Source: Strobilurus pachycystidiatus | Lineage: Eukaryota > Basidiomycota > Agaricomycetes > Agaricales > Physalacriaceae | Reading direction: 5' to 3' | Length of the DNA: 64,000 nt | Assembly (NCBI GenBank): GCA_019915135.1 | Contig: JAHLMK010000018.1 | Span: 620,001-684,000 of the forward strand | Part shown: positions 45,982 through 58,100 of the stretch, piece after piece | How the letters are laid out: every line of letters begins with the position of its first letter | How positions within the stretch are numbered: the first letter of the stretch is position 1 | The notes under the pieces: model-generated | Told to the model about the DNA's origin: nothing | The model's database searches: none | The model's input: only the letters and a program-made list of their open reading frames with translations | Translations under genes and position numbers: made by a program

Positions 45982-46605
45982 TCAAGAAGGGAGGATGGGA
46001 ATCTGATGTCCCAGTGAGTACGCCAGTCTGGAATAACTGAAAAAAAACCCTCATACCTCGATAGCCTTTGACGCATCGAACCAGACAGCAACTCTCCTCT
46101 GGGCCTCCGGCGTTGAGCTATGCCGGACAATCTGGGCGGCTGTAGTGCCCGGGCGAATCGCGTCGTGGACGAACGACTTGGAGAGGTTGAGGTCCACCCA
46201 CTCGACTGTGCCGATGCACCAGTTCTGCGAGTCGTAGACCCGAATGGTGAGATGACTTTCGCTGAGGCTGGATCTGGCGATGTGCTGCGGCTTCGAAGTG
46301 TGGAAGCCCGTAGCGCTGAAGCATCGATTAGGACTTCCCTCGCAAACTGATGAAACGACCTACGTCAAGGCCATTTTCACGTCTCCGCCCGCGTGGAATT
46401 GGTGGCCGTACTTCCTGCAGGCGTCACTAAGGGCGACTGCGGCCAGACTACCCGACGCTGCGTTGCCGAGGAAGGGAGAGTGGAACGAATTGGGCGCGCG
46501 CCGTGGAATAAACAGACGGATGGAACGGGGGCGGCGAAGCGGGCGCAAAATGTCGGCGACGCGGTGAAGGAGGGCGAAGACAGCGCGCAGAAGGCGCAGA
46601 AACAT
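45982..46605 (-). CDS. Hypothetical 159-residue protein
   Basis: Minus-strand exons 46605-46364, 46273-46057 and 46002-45982 join in phase. The N-terminus is hydrophobic and basic (MFLRLLRAVFALLHRVADIL, then RPLRRPRSIRLFIPRR), which could be a signal anchor or mitochondrial targeting sequence. The second exon reads SSLSESHLTIRVYDSQNWCI and VEWVDLNLSKSFVHDAIRPG, with a beta-rich character, and continues to RRVAVWFDASKAIE. The last exon adds six residues. Family not recognised; the L-T-I-R-V-Y-D text is loosely C2-like. Confidence 0.5.
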
Positions 46606-48300
46606 GGTCTCGGTGTTGAAATGGGCGCTTGAGGCGGCGGGAGACGCAGTGCAGCTTGATGGGATCGCGAGAGACGGCGATCAGGGGTATGACTTGTCTA
46701 GACCCGAATTGGGAACTCCGTAGGACGAGTACCCGGATTTGGAGTACTCATCCCGAAATGGAAACGACCGACGCCTCGACAATACAGCGACGGCATCGGG
46801 GCAGAAATCTCATTAGTACGCTACGTTGACAGCCTCATTTTTCATTACATTAATCGTATCTTCTGTCCTTGGTCAAGTCGTTACTGGCGGGCGGGAGTAT
46901 TTAAAATATCGTTATCTTATCTTACTCATCGCGCAGCGTACAGTTCGAGCGCGTCCTGCTACGCGAAATCATCTAACGGGTAAGATTCATGCGGTTCAGA
47001 ATTACGCGGTCAACGCGTTGAGAGTGGGGCGAACGGGTGGGTCGATCCCCAATATTCGGTTCAGGTGACAAAGGCGCAAAAAGCGCGCAGTGGCGGGTAG
47101 CGCAACGTTGTCCGCAGCGTGTCTCAAAGAAGAGAATACGCTCTAGTCTGGACGGCGCATGCCTACAGGCAGCCGGGAGTTAGCAGGGCATGTATGCTCT
47201 GCCCTTGCTATATCCGGTCTGCATGTACGCTTCTGTCGCAGCTTATAGCCGCAGGGCGTATATGGTATGCCCAGTACCAGGTGGAAAGTCAACTTGAAGT
47301 CTATCTGACTCTATCAAGGGCGTACCTTCTTCCACCGCAGGGAAGTCATCCGACAGACAGTCTGACAGAAGTGGAGTCTCGCTAGAATTTGCTCTCAAAG
47401 ACAGTTGTTAGCACTGACGCGCGTGACTGGAGTGCGAGCAGAGAGCATTGTCAAGTACGAAACGGGTGTTGATTACTGACGGACCAAATCATCACCGAAG
47501 TCACCTAAAAATGACAGGTAAGAAAGTGTGCGCATTGTTAGACATGTACTTGAATAAGTAGGTGTACACTTTGACTCTTGAGCTTGCCCTTCTCTAGCTG
47601 CTACAGGTGATACCAGGCCATCAGATTGTAGACTAATAAGAGAAAGGGCGCCATATTTGAACGAAGCCAGCTTACTGTCGACCTCCTGCGATCCATTAAT
47701 AGTGCGCACCTCACATACTTATCGGCCATAGCCACCAGCACGTTGTGCACTTCGTCAATATCCGGGTGTTAGGCCTGACATGCCCGTTGATGGATGCTAG
47801 AGCGGGCCAGTGGTTGCAAGCGTTTGGTGCTGGCAAACATTGATGGCCGCTGGTGAATCTTCGAGTTCGAACAGGGATCAGGTCATTGCTAAGGTCAAAT
47901 TGAGTGAGATGGTAATACAGTGTAGGTAACCCACCAGACAGTGAGCAAAAGCATTGGGCGCAACACTGATAGTGAATGGATAGTATGTAGGTCATGCATG
48001 AGTAGACACACTATCAACAATCGAGCCTACAGTACTGAGAGCCATGCATCGTTGCCCAAGTTCATTGCCGGAACAGATGAAGGAACACGTCTTGTATAGT
48101 GCGATAGCCTAGTCGTCGCGAGTACCCGAAGACCGCGTCATTGAAGTGGAATGGTTCCGCCTTTCCGTGAGATGCCAAGCGAGCTTATGAGGGCAAGAAA
48201 AGAGCGAGAACATAGTGTCTCGATCACTTTTCGGAAGCCTTCTCACGTCGTGGTGGCGCATGCGTCAGGATCCTGGCCGTATCCGGGATCACGCTGTCCG
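46606..48300. other. Intergenic region without recognised gene
   Basis: About 1.7 kb. Short open frames occur on both strands without consistent splice joins or known patterns. Nothing like the GTTAAC motif is seen. The right end grades into the dispersed repeat at 48300-48600. Confidence 0.4.
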
Positions 48301-48605
48301 AGTCTGCCACGAACCACGGTCTCCAAATTAGGAAGTGGTGGCGCACACCCATCCCATCTCATCCCGCACGCTATCTACATAGTCTGGATATCATTTCAAG
48401 CTGGTAGAAGGGGTTATATGGCTCTATCCACTAGATTACAGGTTTATCTCACCCCAAACACAGAGCCTCAGAAGTTGTGAGGCAAATACTTATTTGACAT
48501 ATCCGGGACTCGATCGAGTGACCGTCGATCGGAAGTTGGCAAATCAAGGTCGATTGAAAAATCGAACCTTGGACTTCCCGCCAGCTGTACCCTGTGGTGA
48601 CTGGA
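48300..48605. repeat. Dispersed repeat, inverted relative to 6233-6520
   Basis: Reverse-complement partner of the repeat described at 6233. It lies 220 bp 3' of kinase-fold gene B, while the other copy lies 100 bp 5' of gene A. It therefore did not simply travel as part of one gene-plus-flank duplication. Confidence 0.7.
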
Positions 48606-48826
48606 ACGACAGCGTCTGGAGTATTTGTCAAGATCTGTGCATGTTTCGGGACTGGACTGCTCTTCATTTCTTTGTGGTTGGATCAAACGAGCGAAAAAGA
48701 CGATGGCCCAGAGTAAGAATGAATTCTAACCCTACGTGCTGTATCGGATTTCGACTACGCGTTCGATCACGTCGTTAGGCAAATATGCATGAATGATAGA
48801 TGTGGTATCCATGATGATTGAGGTCA

Positions 48827-50235
48827 TTAAGGAGCTCGCCAGTAACGCGTCAACCTCTGAAGCGCCAATACGCCCAACACCGTGCACGTTCCAACCTTCA
48901 GCCAACAAGAAGGAGACTTCAGCGAGGCCAAGAGACGTCCTCTGCATACAGCCACCCTGTTGCGCCACCGCCACTCAAACATATCGGCACTCAACAGAAT
49001 TCTACCCAATCGAGGTTTCTCGAGAATATGATCGCGCCAAACTGCTTCCGGATCTGTGCGCTCGAAATTTTTGACGAGATCTTCGAACATCGCGAGCGCC
49101 TCTCCTGCCCGACAGCGCTGCGCCGGATCCGCCAAAGTCATTTTGTCAGCAAGCGGCTGGAGGAATTCGAGTCCTTCGTAAAACTGTGCTGGTCAATATA
49201 CTTCAGACACAACAAGAGATCCAACTCACGTCTATGAAACGCCACTTGAGGACAGTCTTCCCAACCTGGTAGATATCTAACCGGAAGGGATTGTAAGGAT
49301 ATGCATGATCGTCTTCGGCATCCGGAGGCGGGAGCTCTGGTGCGTCGCGTGCCAAGCCCTGTCCACATCTACCAAAGCTCTGAGTGCTGGGATGCTCAGG
49401 GCCTAGAGGATGATATTCCGAGGTTTCAAAGTCGATGAAATAATACGGAACCTTGTTTTTCAGAGCTGACCGTCTTAGGACAGTAATGGGGGTTCGGTCG
49501 CCGTCACTTGTATGCGGATAGACAGCTGAGAAGCCACTTGGTATGAGTTCTGTGGTGTCCATCATGATATTTGTAGAACAGGCGTCTCTGTGAAGTGGGA
49601 TGAGATATTTCGAGTACAATTATGTTTTTCATACACACTTGTGCGCAATATTATTGTCGTGCATGAATTTGAGGCCCTCAAATGATCGTCAACGGAAAGG
49701 CATAGATTTTATTGGCCAAGGCTACCTGGAGAATCTGACGGATCGCATCGAGACATTCGCTACGTTGTTTGAAACGCGGGTTGTCGAAAGCTCTGAGACG
49801 TGGCATGACGAGAATCAAGGTCCCGTCAATGGGCAACATGTCAAGAAGCGGAACGGTTCTGTTGTACGGGGAGTGGATTCCTCGGAGCTTGGCGAGAATG
49901 GTGACCTCTCCATAGTCTCGAGGGATTCGAAGGAAAACATTCTTTCCGTCCGACAAACGTGTTGCGATAGTCAGATTAAGGTACTATGTTGATTCAGCCA
50001 GGAGAGTCGACGCCAAAAGATAGCAAGCACAAACCGTAGGCATCGACGCCTGATTGTTTTCCGGCGACGGGCGATAATCCCTGATAGATTGCATGGAGTC
50101 TGGCTCAGGCTCGGGCGTCCAGCCCGGTTTATATCGACCTCGCAACTCGTAGCCACGGCTAAGAAGCTCGTCGTAGAGGTCTACCCAGTGAAGCTCGTGC
50201 TCCTGAATTTCAGGCAACGGAAGATATAAAGACAT
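48827..50235 (-). CDS. Kinase-fold protein, copy B
   Basis: Predicted 403-residue paralogue of copy A, with minus-strand exons 50235-50035, 49983-49726, 49676-49639, 49587-49230 and 49183-48827, the same lengths as in A. It begins MSLYLPLPEIQEHELHWVDL. The catalytic loop, joined across an intron, is IAHKDACSTNIMMD; the DFG site is IDFE; beta-3 reads NVFLRIP without the usual Lys. The C-lobe has DPAQRCRAGEALAMFEDLV, and the C-terminus is a hydrophobic CWLKVGTCTVLGVLAL. Kinase activity is uncertain for the reasons given for copy A. The downstream flank (48610-48826) is similar to that of copy C (50600-50820), so B and C arose as a tandem duplication. Confidence 0.82.
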
Positions 50236-50820
50236 GCTGAGGTGAGGAATCGGAATAAGTTGCTCATTGTGGCGGGGAGGCGAGACTCTATACGTGCCCT
50301 GAAATGATCCGATCCAACAACAAGCAATTTGGCCGGCATCTGCCGAACATAGGTGTCCGTCTTGACTCTTCCCTGAATCCCAGTCCTTGTTCTCGCCCAG
50401 GGAAAATCCTTGTTTTCTACCAACGATCATAACCTCCCGTTGTTCCACTTGCCATGGTCACTGAACCCTGAAACGATTAAGAAAAAAACAACAATAGACG
50501 GGGCTCTGCTTGTGCTCAGTTTGGGCTACTTATTGTCCGAATTGTTGATAGAACATGCTGTATGCTCAGATTTCCGGAGCTCCTTGAGATTTCTGATCTC
50601 CTTTCTGAGTATTAGTCTGAGGCCGATTTGTGCATGGTTCCAGGGTTGACTGTTCTTCATATCTCGGTGGTAGGATCAAACGAGCGAAAAAGCGATGACT
50701 CAATAAGATTTAATCTGACCAACTCTCTACTGACGGGTCCGTTCCGTGTACGAATGAAATAGAATAAGCTGATCACGTCGTTATGCGAATACACGAATAG
50801 ATGTACTCGAGATGATTAAG
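50236..50820. other. Spacer between tandem kinase-fold genes
   Basis: 585 bp. The part from about 50640 is a diverged copy of the flank at 48650-48826 (shared GGATCAAACGAGCGAAAAA and GAGCTCGCCAGT). The part next to 50236 holds the promoter of copy B. No other gene is seen. Confidence 0.55.
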
Positions 50821-52232
50821 TCACTGATGAGCTCGCCAGTGGCACGTCAACTTGTGTAAAGCCACTACGCCCAACACGGTGCACGTTCCAACCTTCAGCC
50901 AGCAAGAAGGGGACTTCAACGAGGCCGATAGACGTCCCCTGCATGCAGCCATCCTGTTACGCCACCGCCACTCCCACACATCGGCACTCAACAGTACCCT
51001 ACCCACGCGGGGTTTCTCGAGAATATGATCCCGCCAGAACGCCTCCGGATCTGTGCGCTCGAAATCTTTGACAAGATCCTCAAACATCGCGAGCGCCTCG
51101 CCTGCCCGACAGCGCTGCGCCGGATCCGGCAAAGTCATTTTATCAGCAAGGGGTTGGAGGAACTCGAGTCCTTCGTAGAACTGTGCTGGTCAACAAATAC
51201 ATTTTAGACACGACAAGGGATCCAACTCACATCTATGAAACACCACTTGAGGATGGTCATCCCAACCTGGTAGATATCCAATCGGAAGGGATTGTAAGGA
51301 TATGCACGATCGTCTTCAGCATCTGGAGGCGGGAGCTCAGGTGCGTCGCGTGCCAAGCCCTGTCCACATCTACCAAAGCTCTGAGTGCTTGGATGCTCAG
51401 GGCCGAGCGGATGATATTCCGAAGTCTCAAAGTCGATGAAATAATACGGAATCTTGTTCTTGAGAGCCGATCGTCTTAGAACAGTAATGGGGGTTCGGTT
51501 GCCGTCACTTGTATGTGGATAGATAGCTGAAAACCCGCTTGGTATAAGTTCTGTGGTGTCCATCATGAGATTCGCAGAACAGGCGTCTCTGTGAAAGGGG
51601 ATGAGATATTTTGAGTACAAGTATGTTGTTCATACACACTTGTGCGCAATATTGTTGTCGTGCATGAATTTCAGGCCCTTGAATGATCATCAACGGAAAG
51701 GCGTAGAGCTTCTTGGCCGAGGTTACCTGCAGAATTTGACGGATCGCATCGAGACACTCGCTGCGTTGTTTGAAAGGTGGGTCGTCGAAGTCTCTGAGAC
51801 GTGGCATCACGAGAAACAAGTTCTCGCGAATGAAGAACATGTCAAGAAGCGGAACGGTCCTGTTGTCTGGGGTAATAATTTCTTGGAGCTTAGTGAGGAT
51901 GGTGACCTCTCCATAGTCCCGAGGGATCCGCAGGAAGACATTCTTTCCGTCCGACAGACGTGTTGCGATAGTTAAATTAGGGTACTATGTGGTTTCAGGC
52001 ATGAGAGTCGACGAACAAGATAGCGCACACCAACCATAAGCATCGAAGCCTGATTGTTCTCTGGCGACGGGCGATAATCCCTGATAGATTGCATGGAGTC
52101 TGGCTCAGGCTCTGGCGTCCAGCCCGGTTTGTATCGACCTCGTAATTCGTAGCCACGGCTAAGAAGTTCGTTGTAGAAGTCTATCCAGTGAAGCTCATGC
52201 TCCTGGATTTCAGGCAGCGGAGCATACAACAT
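50821..52232 (-). CDS. Kinase-fold protein, copy C
   Basis: Predicted 403-residue paralogue of A and B. Minus-strand exons are 52232-52035, 51984-51727, 51677-51640, 51588-51231 and 51180-50821. It starts MLYAPLPEIQEHELHWIDFY, one residue shorter than B at the start and one longer at the C-terminus (WRAHQ). The catalytic loop is HKDACSANLMMD after splicing, and the DFG site is IDFE. All three copies are open and evenly spliced, so none looks like a pseudogene. An upstream in-frame Met at 52346 is possible but is not shared with A. Confidence 0.82.
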
Positions 52233-52569
52233 GCTAAGGCGAAGAGTGGGAATGAGTTGCTCATTGTGGCGGGAGCTTGAGCCACGATTTATGAAGTTGC
52301 GCCCTTGATCAACATCGAATTGATCCGGCTTACAAAGACGAATCACGATCGGCTGCGAGATCTCAAGCAGTGAGCATGTCCTGTTTTGGAAGCTAGGACA
52401 GGTTACAGTAACAGTGAACTGTAACTTGTAAGGTCTTAGTTTTAAAAGTTAGATTCTGAGTTGGAAGACTGAACACTGTGAACAGTGAAGTTACAAGTTA
52501 CAAGTAACAAGTTGCTGCTTGCTGCTTGCACTCTGAAAGTTGTTACCTGTGGCGCAGTTCAAAACGATT

Positions 52570-52667
52570 AGCCCACCGGGAGGGTCGAACTCCCAGCCTT
52601 CAGATGCCGTCTCGCCTGTGCAGACGCTGTAAGAGTCTGACGCTCTATCCGATTGAGCTAGGCGGGC
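52570..52667 (-). tRNA. tRNA-Lys (CUU) with a 24-nt intron
   Basis: The minus strand reads GCCCGCCTAGCTCAATCGGA at its 5' end and closes with GGGAGTTCGACCCTCCCG and GGTGGGC, giving a 7-bp acceptor stem with one G-U pair and a T arm of normal form. The anticodon arm is TCAGA-CTCTTAA-TCTGA, anticodon CTT at positions 34-36. The intron (52606-52629 on the plus strand) sits one nucleotide 3' of the anticodon, the canonical nuclear tRNA position. Confidence 0.93.
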
Positions 52668-53014
52668 GATAACGTTACTTAGCTCCTGTCCATTGAATTT
52701 TTGCCTGCAATACAAGTCCCGATATGAAGACATCAAACGGAACAGGACGTCGAGGCCTAGGGATGTCGATGAGGGCTAGCCAGTAGCGCTGAATCAAGGC
52801 CTACTTAGTGAGTACTCAGTAACTTATTGCGAAGGTCTATTGCGGACCGTCATTTGCGGACGTGCAGGGACGTCCGCAAACCTCTCGAAGCCAGCCGTTC
52901 GCCGACGAAATGTCTATCAACATATCAAACAAGACATTTAGACGACGTATGAGTCTGTCGACGTCGCATTCCTATCTATATCCAGTAATTGCTAGATTGA
53001 GTATACATAGACAT
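52668..53014. other. Intergenic region
   Basis: About 350 bp between the tRNA and the 3' end of the next gene. It contains a short self-similar segment (GGTCTATTGCGGACCG, GACGTCCGCAAACC) but no gene. Between 52380 and 52510, left of the tRNA, there are also imperfect repeats of GTTACAAGT/CAGTGAA type. Confidence 0.4.
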
Positions 53015-54542
53015 TCACAAGTCCATAGCCACCAAGTCGTTCGAGGCGTTCATTGCAAACAAGGAATAACGTTTGTTCGTGTGCGGTAAACAAACGTTCG
53101 CCAACCATCGTTCCAGGACGCCGCACTCTTCTGAGCTGAAGGAAGGAGGCCCAAGCTCGCGCTCGTTCTCCTCCGAGTGGTCGTCGCATTCCCCCATTTC
53201 CGAGTCAACTACATCAACAGCTCTGAGGTCTCCCATCGACCTTTTGATTTTCAACACGACGGAATGTAACCCAAGATTACTAGGAGAAAGGGCCTGATCG
53301 AGTCTCCACCAGGCCGCTTCATTCTCCTCACCAGCCATGCTCTGAGCATCTTCAAGCGTTACGGGAATATTCTCATCCCCGACGCCAAAGTAGAACGTAA
53401 CGGTTATGGTGACATTTCGGAGTCTAGAGGTCGCTGGCGAGGCATCGAGACTACGTGCCAGCCATTCGAGCATGCCAAGATCCATTAAGACCATGTGTTC
53501 GACAAAAAATGAGAGCTCGAGGGACGGAACGGTGGAGAGGCCTTGTGAAAGACCCGCAGGCCCAGCTAAGGAAGGGACGTTCATGCCAACGCCCGAAGGC
53601 TCGTCGTCTTCTTCGTCGATGATAGCTGGCATCTCTGTTCCTCCCAGCTCGAGCGTCTGGATTGATAGCCGGCTCTGCCTAAGCATCTTATCGAGACGCC
53701 TGGAAGTGGTCGTGCACTTAACTGGAATCATCGCATTGAACTTGAGTCTGTCCACACGACAAAGGGGGGAAATGTCGGCCGAAGCTGACAAGAAGTCGCA
53801 CAGAAGGTAGTCGGTTGGGGTTTGCAGAAACAGTTCTAATATCTCTAGGCTGAGATAGACCGCATTGTTGGGTCGTGCCCCACTGAAATTCTCCTCCATG
53901 CAACCGACGAGGACCTCTTGCTGGCGGAAGGGAGTGGTCCTGGTTTTGATCTCCTTCCGAGCAACTTGCTCGAGCTCCGGGATGAACATCCGCGCGAGCG
54001 TGAGGTCTCGTAAGGTACGCGACACGGAATGAAGAACGGACAAGAGGTCCGAGAAACCCATGTGGCAATCCGTCAGGCTGAGGGTAGAAAGACGCGTACT
54101 CGACCCTAGCGCGTGTACGAAGGCGGCACAGTTGGGCATGACGGTGGGGACACAGTCCAGACCTTGAAGAAGAATGTCTTCGAGGTTCGCCATGCAAGCC
54201 AGGATCATTGGGAGATGGGGATAGCAGGAGACGACAGAGGGAGGACGGGAGCCTCGCGGCATCAAGCGCAATAGAGACTTGACTTCCTCAGAGACATTGA
54301 TGTCCGAGTCCATGACAGGATCATACAGAATCTCGACGCCTGTGAAAGCACGACCAATACATGGGGCTTTCACGAGGATATCGTGGAGTTGGACAAGACT
54401 TTCTACGTCGATGGGACGGCCACGGATATTGAATTCCGAAGGGCTCAGTTTCGCGAGGGAGTCAGCGGTCTAATGAAGCACTGTGAGTGAGGATACCATC
54501 TGAAGAGTCGATCAAGTGACTTACCTCGTTCAAGTTGTTCAT
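53015..54542 (-). CDS. Leucine-rich/F-box-like protein of unknown function
   Basis: Predicted 490-residue protein from minus-strand exons 54542-54525 and 54469-53015. The first exon gives only MNNLNE. Leucine-rich text occurs at several places: LILACMANLEDILLQGLDC-type, STRLSTLSLTDCHMGFSDLL, SRTLRDLTLARMFIPELEQV and LDKMLRQSRLSIQTLELGGT. This is the pattern of the irregular LRR-like C-terminal halves of basidiomycete F-box proteins. A clear N-terminal F-box was not identified, so the ubiquitin-ligase adaptor role is only a suggestion. The ending is acidic (DDHSEENERELGPPSFSSEE). The small first exon is supported by good donor and acceptor sites and a preserved phase. Confidence 0.6.
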
Positions 54543-55119
54543 ATTCTTCTGACAAGACAGGTTATGTGTAGCTGTAGATCGAGTGGTTGCAGTGGTTGTT
54601 GGGGAAAATCTATGACTAGAGGCCACCAATAATCTGTCGATTATATACATGAGTAAGAACAATAGCTCAAGGGAGCGAAACACAAGACCTCCCACTTATG
54701 GTCGCGTCGACACACCGTCCTGACTACTGGTCATTGTCCGGGTATCAAAGGACTGTTTCCGTCGTTATGTTGAAGTTCGCACACTAAGAAAACGTTAACC
54801 GTCAAGCAACCAGCGAAGGTCGTCGACCATGGCAACGCTTGAGCCTCAAAAATGCCTGTGAAACGATCAACATTAAACAGCAACTTCGAATCAAGGAACG
54901 TCAATGAACGAACCAACACTTCCAGACGTGCTCGTCCAGTCCCTTTACCAGGACTACAATACTTGCTATGCGTATGAGAAAAAAAAATCCAATCCAAATC
55001 CGAAATGTAGATGTAATGCAATGTAAGAATACAGGTATAAGTAATAGCATGATGCAGCGATAGATCAAAAAAGCGATAAAGATAATGAATGAGAGAAACT
55101 GAGAATGCGTGATCTACTA
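54543..55119. other. Intergenic region
   Basis: 577 bp between two minus-strand genes, containing the promoter of the gene at 53015-54542 and the terminator region of the ubiquitin protease. No other gene was seen. Confidence 0.45.
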
Positions 55120-58100
55120 TTATGTCTTCTTCCTCTTGTAGCATAGGATGTACGCTTTCGGCGTCTGGAAGGAGTTCAGGGAGGGCGAAAAGCAGCAGCA
55201 GAGTCGACGTACGATGACCTCCGAATTCGCAACGTTCCGAATGATACTGTCATTGCACTCTTTCCAGCGCCCGCCAGACAGGATCATCGAGGTATCTGAA
55301 AGTGAGGACATCAGGACTCGAGATAAGGAATGAGCAAGAAGGACCTACAATGACCACTGTCGATGGTCTGACCGTCGTGATTGACGACGGCGTACAGGTC
55401 GTAACGATACGGTGGTCGCTGCGCGCGGGCGTCGTCCGGAGAGGGCCCACCGACTTCCGGATCCTGTGTGACCATCCACTCCGAGATGTCGAGATCACGC
55501 AGAGGGAAGTCCGCCATGTTCTTCTTCTTCCCATTCGACGAGTCCTCGTAACGGCTGAGCTGCAGCAGCAGGACAGGCGGGGCATGGGAAAGACGGGTCG
55601 TAGCCTTTGCGTCCTGGAGGGATTTGCACACGGGGCATAACCTGGACAGAAACAGGTGAGATCGATACCAATGACAAGACCTGCAAGTGCGTACCATTTG
55701 TTAGTTCCTTTCATATCTTCGTCAGTCTGGAAGATGCTCTCGAAGCATTGTCGTGGCGTCAGTCTTGACGAGCCATACTTTGGCAAGAAAGTGAGGGGAA
55801 GAATAGTGTTCGACAAATAACTTGGACTCTTCTACAAACAACGTCTTGTCAGCCCCATACAATCATCTCAGATCACGAATGAACGCACCTTCATGCACCT
55901 CTGGCACTGCCGCATAGTCCTCGTCAAACTACCAAAGCAATCAAACACGATACTATTCTCCTTCATCAGCTCCTTCTCCCACGCCTTGTAGTTCGACTCC
56001 GCTGGTGGACGTGTCGCGAGGTCCAAGAACCACTCGTCAGGCCGGCTGCCGTCATCAGGGTCCGTCACACGATTGAGCTCGACACTGAGCAGGGCGAGAA
56101 GGTTCCCCATCCATTCGCCTGCGTCATGCTGCCGTTTGTTATTGAACCCGTCATATTGAGTTGCCATATGTCCCTAATATTAAAGCTTAGAGACGTTGAT
56201 AGTGTGGTATGAACACTTACCCAAATGTCGTTGGGCACGATATATGGCAATTCAGATCCCCAGAGCGTACGTAGCGTGTTCGAAAACAGGAAACTTGTCT
56301 TCCCATCCAAAAATTCCTTCGACGCCTTGCTCGACCCCGGCCGCAGCGCGTACTTGTTCACCTCGTTCCGCCATCGACCATCTACTTTATATCAGCGCCC
56401 TTCTTCCCAAGAATCTTTCGGATACACACCGGTAAAGAACCGCGCAAACGGTATTGTCGCACTCAAACACTGCACCGCCGAGTTCATATAACACGTATTC
56501 CCCATATTCCTGAGCCCCGTCATCCCGATCTCCACGTCGCTCCAATACGGTATCATATTCTTCGGCGCAAACAATTGCGGCTTGGGCGGGATAGCCGGGG
56601 GTGTGTTCGTGCTCGACGCCAAGCTCATTTGTCGCGGACGCGTATCGGTGCCGGGCACCGCAGCGGGCGGCGGACGCGCAATCGCCACCGAGTTGCCCGC
56701 CGGGGTTGGGTAGCTCACAGGCCCGGACGGAGATGCTGCACCAGTGCCATTTACAGGAGGATAAGACGGCTGCTCGATGTAGTCACTTCGTCTCCGGGTA
56801 AGAGAGTTGCTGAGAGATACCGGGGCAGGGGATGCGATTTCCGTGCCGGTGGTCGCAGGAGACATTCGCGCGATGGGCGTGGGGTAGTTGATACCGTTCG
56901 TCGGGTATGTGAAGGACGACGGCCCAGCAGATGTTGGCGGGCGCGACAACGCCGGACGGCGCGCCAAGCCCGCGTCTTTCTGCTGTAATCGGCCAGTGTA
57001 ATTGGTCTCCGCTGGTGCTCTGAAAGATGGTGATCCGTCACTGTCAGTGTCCGGAATGATGATGGTAAAGATGATTGACCTTATGTGGTTTGAGCCCTGA
57101 TCCACAGAGAAGGCAGCCCGATGGCCGTAAGGCGGCGTCGAGTTCGGACTCGTGTCTGCGCGGGACCTGGCCGGGGGATTCCAGAGTTGAGTTGGCTCCA
57201 TAGGCTGCGACGCAAAGGTGGGCGACATTGGTCCATTCGAGACAAATCCATTTGAAGGTGGCATGATGCCATTGGTAGTGGACATCATCCCACTGGCTAC
57301 AGTAGGAGACATCATCCCATTAGACATTGCGCTGGAATCGGGCACTTTGAATGGTTCCATGGGCAGCGGCCGTGGCGAGGGAGTAGCCATATTCGAAGGA
57401 GTCGAAGAGAAGGACTTGTTAGCCTCTTTAACAACGAACTCATCTCCAAACTTGGCCTTGCAAGCATCCAATCCTCCAACCAACAGCATCGGTGGATGCT
57501 TGAGCAGCTTCCCATGGACAGAGTTGACAAAGATGGCGTCCATGAGCGTCTTCATGGTGTGGGACGGCGTGATGGAGTTTTGGTCATAGATCACAACATA
57601 CTCGAATATGTGGCGGTTCTGGAACAAAGCCAATTCGGCTTTCGGGTTCAGCTCCAGAGCATTCTCCAGAGCCTCTGCTGTGAGTCTAGAGATTTGTGAG
57701 TCAAAGGCACAAAGGAAATCACGGGAGTAGCTGACCCGGTACGGTTGAGCACAATAGGCTCTATACAGATAATGGGTTGGTTCTCGATGTGCTCCTTCTC
57801 GAACTCGGCGCGTGTCCGTACATCGATCAGGAGGGTGTGGATAGATTTCGATTTCTTGAAGGCCATGAGGTCCTCTGGAGAAGCCGAACTCTTTGGTATC
57901 GCGATGGGCGCGGCGTCCTTTGCGATACCGTTTTGGATTATAGACTGTTTCCGCTGTAATACCGGCTTCATGGGAGATACTGGCCGACTGGGAAGCATAG
58001 AGCTATAGGACGGTGCTGGCGGCACGCTGGAAGCGCGTTCGACGGGATCGAAATGTCGCGCGGCGAAAGAGGAAGCGAGCGGGACATGGATGTTCGGGTT

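Noticed and set aside
57019..57080. Continuous coding through 57020-57079 in the ubiquitin protease
   Set aside because: The frame is open through this 60-nt segment, but it has intron ends (GTCAAT..TTTCAG) and isoleucine-rich text (IIFTIIIP) in a Ser/Pro linker, so it is treated as a probable in-frame intron, with some doubt.
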